Assembly: GCF_026242055.1 (NCBI RefSeq)
Contig: NZ_JAPJDL010000012.1
Span: forward strand, 139,176 to 203,175
Direction: 5' to 3'
Length of the DNA stretch: 64,000 nt
DNA from: Lentzea sp. NEAU-D7
GTDB taxonomy: Bacteria > Actinomycetota > Actinomycetes > Mycobacteriales > Pseudonocardiaceae
Below the pieces are notes generated by a model. The model was not told the DNA's origin. It was given only the letters and a program-made list of their open reading frames with translations, and did not search any database. The first letter of the stretch is position 1, and each line of letters starts with the position of its first letter. Below are positions 58,407-64,000 of the stretch, piece by piece. A program made the position numbers and the translations under genes.

Positions 58407-59746
58407 GCCGCGACCTCCTGCCTGCGGCTGCCGAGCATGAACTCGCCGACCGCGCACTCGGCCAGGCGATCCCGGCCGGTGGCCGCGGTGAACGCGAGGC
58501 TGTCGCCGCTGCCCAGCGCGCACGGCGCCAGGTTCATCGCCGTCGCGACCGCGTACATGGTCTGCTGCAGCACGCCGACGTGCTTGAGCATCAACGCGTA
58601 GCCCATCGCCTCGTACTTCCACATGATCCGGCCGACCCGCGCGCTGATCACCAGCACCACCTGCGGAGTCGACTTCGCCACGGACGACTCGGTCGCCACC
58701 TTCAGGATCCGGCGCACCGCCTGGTGCTCGCCCGGAACGACGAGCCGCAGCCGGTGGTCGTGCGCGTCGTAGTGGTACATGCCCGCGTCCAGCCCGGACG
58801 CCAGCCGCACCACCGGGTAGATCTCCAGCTCGTACGCCGATCCGCCGGCCGGGTAGGGCTTGTTGGTGTACTCGAAGCCGTCGAGCGTGCGCTCCAGGCG
58901 AACCCGTCCGCACCGGTGCAGGAACTCGCCGAGCCGCTCCAGTGTGATCGGGTTGTCGTCGTCGTGGTCGCGGACGCTCTCCCGGTCCTCCAGCACCGCG
59001 GTGAGCGGTGGATCCTCCCGGCGCAGCGCGGCGATGTCGGCCTTGGGCAACGTGATCGGCTCACCGGCGTACGGCTCGGGGCGGGCGGGCGGCGGTGCGT
59101 GGTGGCCGCGCGCCCAGAACGTGCCGCCGAAGTGCGCTCCGAACCAGCCGCGGTGGCCGAGCCTGCTCCGTTCGTGGAACCACAGCTCGTGCGCGCCCCA
59201 CTGCCGTTCGGTGAAGGACGTGTCCTCTTCGGCCACCAGCATCCCGGCCGCGATCAGGTCGGCCCGCACCGCGGCGGCGGCCTCGGCGGGCAGACCGGCG
59301 TCACCGGACGGATCGGCGAGCAGTGCCGCGACCGCCGGGTCGTGCACCCGGATGTCGCACCACGAGCCGGGCTTCTCGACCACCAGCCCGTCGTCGGTGT
59401 TGCGCAGCACGGCAAACCGCGACAGCCGCAGCCCGCCCACCGGCGGTTCGACCACCGCAGGTGGCGCGATCGGCACCACGGTGTGCAGAGGGCGTCCCGC
59501 GCAGAAGACCACTTTGGACAACCAGCCGCCGGCTCGCATCCCGTCCACCGCGGGCGACTCCGGCAGTGCGACGGGCTCGCCGGACAACTCCTCCAGCAAC
59601 GCCGTCAGCTCCGGTGACGTCCGGCCGAGCAGTGCCGCGTTGGGCCACGCGGCGAGCATCAGGTCACCGTTGGCCGCTGTCGCGCGGTACACGCCCGGTC
59701 GCAGCGACCACCGTTGCACCACGACCGGTTCGACCTGTACTGACAT
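58394..59746 (-). CDS. SagB-type azoline dehydrogenase
   Basis: 450 residues from ATG 59746. The C-terminal half is the nitroreductase-like FMN domain: KPYPAGGSAYELEIYPVVRLASGLDAGMYHYDAHDH, RVGRIMWKYEAMGYALMLKHVGVLQQTMYAVATAMNL, then LGSGDSLAFTAATGRDRLAECAVGEFMLGS. It oxidises thiazolines to thiazoles. The N-terminal ~230 residues form an accessory domain as in thiopeptide dehydrogenases (TbtE-like). It overlaps both neighbours (13 bp with the ThiF-like gene, 1 bp with the gene before it), so the operon is translationally coupled. Confidence 0.92.
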   Translation of the reverse strand: MSVQVEPVVVQRWSLRPGVYRATAANGDLMLAAWPNAALLGRTSPELTALLEELSGEPVALPESPAVDGMRAGGWLSKVVFCAGRPLHTVVPIAPPAVVEPPVGGLRLSRFAVLRNTDDGLVVEKPGSWCDIRVHDPAVAALLADPSGDAGLPAEAAAAVRADLIAAGMLVAEEDTSFTERQWGAHELWFHERSRLGHRGWFGAHFGGTFWARGHHAPPPARPEPYAGEPITLPKADIAALRREDPPLTAVLEDRESVRDHDDDNPITLERLGEFLHRCGRVRLERTLDGFEYTNKPYPAGGSAYELEIYPVVRLASGLDAGMYHYDAHDHRLRLVVPGEHQAVRRILKVATESSVAKSTPQVVLVISARVGRIMWKYEAMGYALMLKHVGVLQQTMYAVATAMNLAPCALGSGDSLAFTAATGRDRLAECAVGEFMLGSRRQEVAAWEL

Positions 59747-60714
59747 CACACGCCTCCTGCGGCGACCTCGATGGCGGACACCCCGTACTCCTGCTCGACC
59801 GCCGACGCGGCGAAGTGGCACAGCAACGACCGCTGCACCGCGGTCACGCCCAGTCGCGACAGCTGCAGGTAGGTCAGGTTCAGCAGCAACCGGTACCGGC
59901 GGAACCCGGCCGACCGCAGCACGTTCTCGTGCCAGCCGGCGTTGCCGGAGAGCACCCGGTGGAACTCGCTGTCCGGCACGGCGACCGCGCCCTCGTCGAA
60001 GGTCAGCTCACCGGAGGCGATCAGCTCGTCACCGCGCCGCCCGAACGGTTCCAGCAGCTCCGTCCACGCCCGCCCGCGTGCGGACACGGCCGCGACCTGA
60101 CCGCGCACCGCCCTGGCCCTGGCCGCGAGCTGTGCGTCCCACCGCTCCCGCACTCCTGGTCCGGCGCCGGCGAGGAACGCTTCGGCGTGCGAGCGGAACG
60201 ACACGAACCCGCCGGTGATCCCGCCCTCGGCGAAGGTGTGCGCGGTCGCGACCATCAACTCGAACGCCAGGCTCAGCCGGTCGGCGGCCTCGAGCTGGCC
60301 GAACGCGGCGGCGCTCGCACCGACGTGGAAGTCGTGCAACAGCTCCTCGGCCGCGGCGCTGCCCAGTACGTGCACACGCGACCGGGGCACGGCTTCGTGC
60401 ACGGTGTTGTTCTCGTAGAACGGGTACAGCGGCTCGTCGATCTGCTCGGCCACGGCCAGGTGCTCGTGCTGCGGCCGCAACCGGTCCGGGTCGATCGTGG
60501 TGCGTGACGGGTGCTCCCGCAGGTACGGCACCACCAGCGCGGCGACCTCGTCGAACGACGGCGCCGCGGTGGCGAACCACAGTTCGAGGTGTGGCCCGCG
60601 GGTCCAGTGCCGCTGGAACCAGCCGCGCCCGCGTTCGAACAACGGCCGGGTGGCCAGCACCAGGTGATCCGGAGCGGGGTCGTGGTACGCGACGTCGATG
60701 CGGCGCCAGGTCAT
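59746..60714 (-). CDS. thiopeptide pyridine synthase-like protein ([4+2] cyclase)
   Basis: 322 residues from ATG 60714 (GGGGAGG five bases upstream; ATG 60717 alternative). It belongs to the thiopeptide-type bacteriocin biosynthesis/SpaB C-terminal-like group: MTWRRIDVAYHDPAPDHLVL, WFQRHWTRGPHLELWF. Its position after the elimination-domain gene and before the dehydrogenase matches TbtD/TclM, which perform the aza-[4+2] cycloaddition of two dehydroalanines and expel the leader peptide. It is distinct from the upstream homologue, which has the typical elimination-domain sequence. The assignment rests partly on gene order. Confidence 0.8.
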   Translation of the reverse strand: MTWRRIDVAYHDPAPDHLVLATRPLFERGRGWFQRHWTRGPHLELWFATAAPSFDEVAALVVPYLREHPSRTTIDPDRLRPQHEHLAVAEQIDEPLYPFYENNTVHEAVPRSRVHVLGSAAAEELLHDFHVGASAAAFGQLEAADRLSLAFELMVATAHTFAEGGITGGFVSFRSHAEAFLAGAGPGVRERWDAQLAARARAVRGQVAAVSARGRAWTELLEPFGRRGDELIASGELTFDEGAVAVPDSEFHRVLSGNAGWHENVLRSAGFRRYRLLLNLTYLQLSRLGVTAVQRSLLCHFAASAVEQEYGVSAIEVAAGGV

Positions 60715-61550
60715 CATCGCCTCCCCGCCGGAAGGGTCTCGCGCAGCGCCTGCGACGCGAGCAGCCGCAGCCGGACCTCCTCCGCCATCGGCACGCCGAG
60801 CCGGTTCGCCGTGAGATGCGCGCAGTTGTCCAGCACCCGCAACCGGTCCGCGGCGGGCAGCCGCGCGGACAGCTCGCCGAACGTCGCGGCCCACGCGGCC
60901 AGACTCGAGCCGGGGTCACCCGGCCGGGGCGGCAGCGAGCGCACCGACCCCGCCAGCGCGGCGAGCCTGTCCCGCATCGGCGCGAACTCGGCCTCCACCA
61001 GGGAGTCCGGCAGGTCTTGACCGCCGCGCCAGCCCCGGCAGAGCTCCTCGACGGCGTCCGGTGAGCCGTCGGCGGCGTCCCAGGCCAGCAGGAGCACCCC
61101 GAGGACGGCGACCGCGCGCTGGTTGCCCGACGGCCGTCGGTGCAGCACGTCCAGCGCCAACCGGCTCGACTCGGTGAAGTGCCGTTCCACCGCCGCCAGG
61201 TTGCCGCCGTACTTGCCCAGTTCGGGCTGGTACGGCACGAACTCGATGGAGTTGTTGGGCCGCAGGGGCAAGTGCCCGGTCATCCCCTCACGTGCCGCCA
61301 GCACGGGGGCGAGCCGCGCGTACTCCTGCGGTGAGGTCGTCTCCGGCGCCGGGCTCGCGGCGAGGTAGCCGTGCAGGCGCTCGGCGACGATCGAGCGGTC
61401 GGCGTGGCGCAGCCGCACCCGCACGTGGCTGCCGCCGTCCCAGTAGCGCAGGAAGAAACCGTTGTCCCGCACCAGCGGCGCCACCGCGTCCCGCAGCAGC
61501 ACGTCGAGATCACCGCGGTAGTGCACGTGCACGGACAGCCACTCAGCCAC
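60714..61550 (-). CDS. LanB-type elimination domain protein (split dehydratase, small subunit)
   Basis: 278 residues from GTG 61550, which overlaps the large-subunit stop by 8 bp. SpaB C-terminal/glutamate-elimination domain: LSVHVHYRGDLDVLLRDAVAP, FFLRYWDGGSHVRVRLRH, and EFVPYQPELGKYGGNLAAVERHFTESSRLAL, the signature of this domain. With the large subunit it turns Ser/Thr into dehydroamino acids (TbtC-like). Confidence 0.88.
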   Translation of the reverse strand: MAEWLSVHVHYRGDLDVLLRDAVAPLVRDNGFFLRYWDGGSHVRVRLRHADRSIVAERLHGYLAASPAPETTSPQEYARLAPVLAAREGMTGHLPLRPNNSIEFVPYQPELGKYGGNLAAVERHFTESSRLALDVLHRRPSGNQRAVAVLGVLLLAWDAADGSPDAVEELCRGWRGGQDLPDSLVEAEFAPMRDRLAALAGSVRSLPPRPGDPGSSLAAWAATFGELSARLPAADRLRVLDNCAHLTANRLGVPMAEEVRLRLLASQALRETLPAGRR

Positions 61551-63894
61551 CGTTGCCTCCAACCTCGACGTGGTACTCCGTGACGTGCCGCTGCCCCGGC
61601 AGGCCGGCCAGCGGGTCGGGTAGCGCCTCGTCGAACACGAGCACCGAGTTCGACCGCACCTCGCGGTCGAACAACGCCACCAGGTGCCACGCGGCGAAGT
61701 CGACGTAGTTCGGTTTGCGGGACTTGCCCAGCTCGGCACCGGGCCGCCAGCCGCGCACGAAGCAGCGGTGCGGGATGCCCAGCGACCGCCGCCATTCGGC
61801 CAGCGCGAGCAGGTGCTCGGCGTCCGTGCCGCCGTGGCGGGGGATCTGTGCCGCCGGCACGGTCCACCGGGCTCGCTGCACCACGACCGAACCGACCGTG
61901 ACGCGCGGAAACCGTTGCGGCGCCGTGGTTCCGGCGAGTTCGTGCACCGAGATCAGCGGTGGTGCGCTCGGGTGGAACAGGTAGGTGGGCGCGAACGCGC
62001 GCTCGAGGAACCCGGCCACGGGGGGCAGCGCCAGCTCGCCCATCATGCCCAGGTGCACCGGCTGGACCGGCCCGAACCGCTCGCTGTGCAACGAGACCAG
62101 GTCCGTCGCGGGATCGTGCACGACCTCCAGCTCGCCGAGTCCGATGAGCTCACCCGGCTCCCGGCTGGACGCGGCGCCGGGCAGGTCGATCTCGTAGCGG
62201 GCGCCGGGCGTGCGGACGTTGAGCGCAAAACCGAACCGGCCGCCCAGCTCCGCCAGCGGCAACTCGAGCCGCTCGGCCGGTTCCACGGAGATGCCCGCCC
62301 GGCCGAGCAGGTGGCGCAGACGTCCGCCGGCCCGTCCGTGGCCCGCGTGCAGTCCGTTCAGCACCACCAGGTCCGGTACGACCTCACCGCGGCAGACCTG
62401 CAGGTAGCAGCCTGCTTCGGCGGGCGAGGTCAGCCAGTCCGGCCAGTCCGCGATGTCGGCGAGCACGTCGGCCCGCGTCAGCCGCTCCCGTGCGGCCAGC
62501 GCACGCGCGCGTCCCCGCAACCTGTCCAGGTGCCGCAACCGCGTGCCGGTGCTCAGGTCGGCGAACCACGGCATCGCGGTCCGGCCGAACAGGTGCGGCA
62601 GCGCGGCGGTGGCGTCCCGGCACACCACCAGGAACGGCGTGCGGGAGCCCTCGCCGTAGCGGTCGCGGCAGAACTCGCCGACGCTGACGCGGACCGGGAC
62701 CTTCCAGTCGAAGACCGAGAACCAGCGGCGCACCGCGTCCAGGTCGGCGATCGCCTCGGCGGGCAGTGCGGGTGGCGGCGGCCGATGCGCGCTGACCTCG
62801 GCCTCGTGCGCGGTCTCGGCCGCGACGCCCAGATGGGCCGCGACGGCCTCGGACGCGGCGGCGAGCCGGGACCGGTGGTAGCCGTCCGGCCGCAGCGCGG
62901 ACGACAGCTCGCGCAGCAGCGGCTCGTCGAGCAGCTCGGCCCAGCTCCCGAACGGGTCCGGGTCGTCGTCGGACACCGGTGAGCACGGCACCAGCAACCC
63001 GGTCCGCACGAGCCGGTCGCAGAACCGCGCCGCCTCCTCCGGTTCGGCCCCCGCCTCGGCCAGCGCGGAGACGAGCTCGGCCCGGGTGGGCCGGTGCTCC
63101 GCCTTGCCCAGAACGAGGTCGACCGCGGGAACCCGCTTCGCCGTGACGATCCGCTCGTGCGCCCCGGCGAACAGGTACCCGTCACCGGTGGCGGTCAGGC
63201 TCGGGTTCACCCGCAACGGCGCCGGGTAGCGCGCGAGCAGCGCATCGAGGTAGGCGCCGGGCAGCTCGGGCACGGTGATCGGCCCCGGTGCGCCGGAACC
63301 ACCACCCGCCAGCGAGCTGACCAGGAACGCCCCGAACGGGCTGGTCTTCGCCGACGCCCGCGCCAGGTACTTCACCAGTCGCAGCACCTTGCCCTGCCGG
63401 GGCGGGCGGCCGGGATCGGCCAGCCAGCGGTCCAGCGTGTCCGTCAGCTCGTGCCCGGACAGCAGCAACCCGCGCCGGAACACCGGATCAGCGCAGGCCG
63501 CCCGAATGCGGTCGAGGACGTCGACCCGTTCCTTCGCGAGCACGTCGGTGAGTTCGGCACGCCTGCCGTCGCACTCACGGCGGTCCCGCGTCCAGGCGAC
63601 GACCCGGTCGGCCAGCGCCTCGGGCAGGACGGGCAGGCACAACGAGATCAGGTGTGCGGAGGGGGGCCGGTGGCCGGGCGCGAGGCAGCGGCGCAGGCCC
63701 ACCAGCGCGGCCCGCGCGCCGGGAGCCGCACCGATCAGCTCGAACAGCTCGGCCGCGAGTCCGGCCGCTTCGGCGGCGAGCCGCGTGCGTTCCGCGGTGA
63801 TGTGGGCGACGAGGGCGGCGGTGTGCGGCAGGCGCAGGTCCGCGAGGACGGTCACGGGCAACCCGGCCGTCCGCACCACGATCTCCGCACCCAT
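61543..63894 (-). CDS. LanB-type dehydratase glutamylation subunit
   Basis: 783 residues from ATG 63894, GGAGG five bases upstream; the frame continues upstream only into a Pro-coding G-tract artefact. N-terminal lantibiotic dehydratase domain: KVLRLVKYLARASAKTSPFGAFLVSSLAG (the typical TSPFGAF motif) and the C-terminal VRGWRPGAELGKSRKPNYVDFAAWHLVALFDREVR. It uses glutamyl-tRNA to activate Ser/Thr of the precursor peptide (TbtB-like). First visible gene of the operon; the precursor gene would be expected just upstream, beyond the window. Confidence 0.93.
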   Translation of the reverse strand: MGAEIVVRTAGLPVTVLADLRLPHTAALVAHITAERTRLAAEAAGLAAELFELIGAAPGARAALVGLRRCLAPGHRPPSAHLISLCLPVLPEALADRVVAWTRDRRECDGRRAELTDVLAKERVDVLDRIRAACADPVFRRGLLLSGHELTDTLDRWLADPGRPPRQGKVLRLVKYLARASAKTSPFGAFLVSSLAGGGSGAPGPITVPELPGAYLDALLARYPAPLRVNPSLTATGDGYLFAGAHERIVTAKRVPAVDLVLGKAEHRPTRAELVSALAEAGAEPEEAARFCDRLVRTGLLVPCSPVSDDDPDPFGSWAELLDEPLLRELSSALRPDGYHRSRLAAASEAVAAHLGVAAETAHEAEVSAHRPPPPALPAEAIADLDAVRRWFSVFDWKVPVRVSVGEFCRDRYGEGSRTPFLVVCRDATAALPHLFGRTAMPWFADLSTGTRLRHLDRLRGRARALAARERLTRADVLADIADWPDWLTSPAEAGCYLQVCRGEVVPDLVVLNGLHAGHGRAGGRLRHLLGRAGISVEPAERLELPLAELGGRFGFALNVRTPGARYEIDLPGAASSREPGELIGLGELEVVHDPATDLVSLHSERFGPVQPVHLGMMGELALPPVAGFLERAFAPTYLFHPSAPPLISVHELAGTTAPQRFPRVTVGSVVVQRARWTVPAAQIPRHGGTDAEHLLALAEWRRSLGIPHRCFVRGWRPGAELGKSRKPNYVDFAAWHLVALFDREVRSNSVLVFDEALPDPLAGLPGQRHVTEYHVEVGGNGG

Positions 63895-64000
63895 GCTCAC
63901 CTCCGGGCTCACGTCGGGCGGAGCGGGGGGGGGGGGGGGGGGGGGGGGCGGGCCGGCGGGGGGGGCGGGGGGGGGGGCGCCCGCGGGGGCCACCGCCCGC
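63895..64000. other. low-complexity G-rich end, probable contig edge
   Basis: After the LanB ribosome site the sequence becomes almost only G and C, with a run of 24 G at 63925-63948 and further long G runs to the end. Nothing supportable is encoded. Homopolymers of this type are typical of failed base calls at an assembly edge. Confidence 0.7.

Noticed and set aside
63895..63993. Pro-rich N-terminal extension of the LanB protein
   Set aside because: The prolines come from G homopolymers that are probably artefacts; the ATG at 63894 has a proper GGAGG site.

Overview
The window is high-GC DNA with GTG starts, short intergenic gaps, AfsR/SARP regulators and many secreted hydrolases. This fits a filamentous actinomycete, most likely a Pseudonocardiales-type soil organism (Saccharothrix, Lentzea or Amycolatopsis relatives); the genus is inference. 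No rRNA, tRNA, CRISPR array or transposase was seen. The right end runs into a G homopolymer and is probably a contig edge.

Layout. 1-5.5 kb: the tail of a TerC membrane protein, an XRE/MmyB-type regulator, two short-chain dehydrogenases, a MerR regulator with a clear operator, and a GH127 glycosidase that has lost its 5' end together with most of a divergent LacI gene. 5.5-15 kb: a STAND NB-ARC/TPR protein, a large SF1 helicase, a small WD40-like protein and a frameshifted AfsR-type regulator. 15-19.4 kb: possible tiny secreted peptides, a PGPGW membrane protein, a Tat-exported metallophosphoesterase with a LamG-like domain, and a DHA2 efflux pump.

19.7-26.1 kb is a tight five-gene operon: dxs, ispG, ispH, an FAD monooxygenase and a protein I do not recognise by family but which has terpene/prenyl-synthase-like features. 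It looks like a terpenoid pathway with its own isoprenoid precursor supply. 26.1-35.6 kb holds a 49-codon gene, an S1 protease with a chitin-binding-like domain, a hydrolase-GntR-MFS-RraA cassette, a secreted protein, a ricin-type lectin and an intact AfsR-type regulator. 35.7-42.6 kb carries a DUF4097 protein, a SARP/STAND regulator, a cytochrome P450 and a DrrAB-type ABC exporter. Triple heptamer repeats at 11-bp period precede both the DUF4097 gene and the P450, which is SARP-operator architecture.

42.6-52.3 kb contains a TetR/SDR pair with three operators, a GH12 endoglucanase behind a perfect CebR-type box, an ECF sigma factor with flanking small membrane proteins, a quinone reductase, an operon of four tandem family-1 pectate lyases and a STAS protein. 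This part serves plant cell-wall breakdown.

52.4-63.9 kb on the minus strand is a nine-gene, translationally coupled thiopeptide (pyritide RiPP) operon: split LanB dehydratase, pyridine synthase, SagB-type dehydrogenase, ocin-ThiF-like protein, YcaO cyclodehydratase, a small dimeric-barrel-like protein, a class C radical SAM enzyme and an O-methyltransferase. The precursor peptide gene is not in the window and probably lies past the broken right end.
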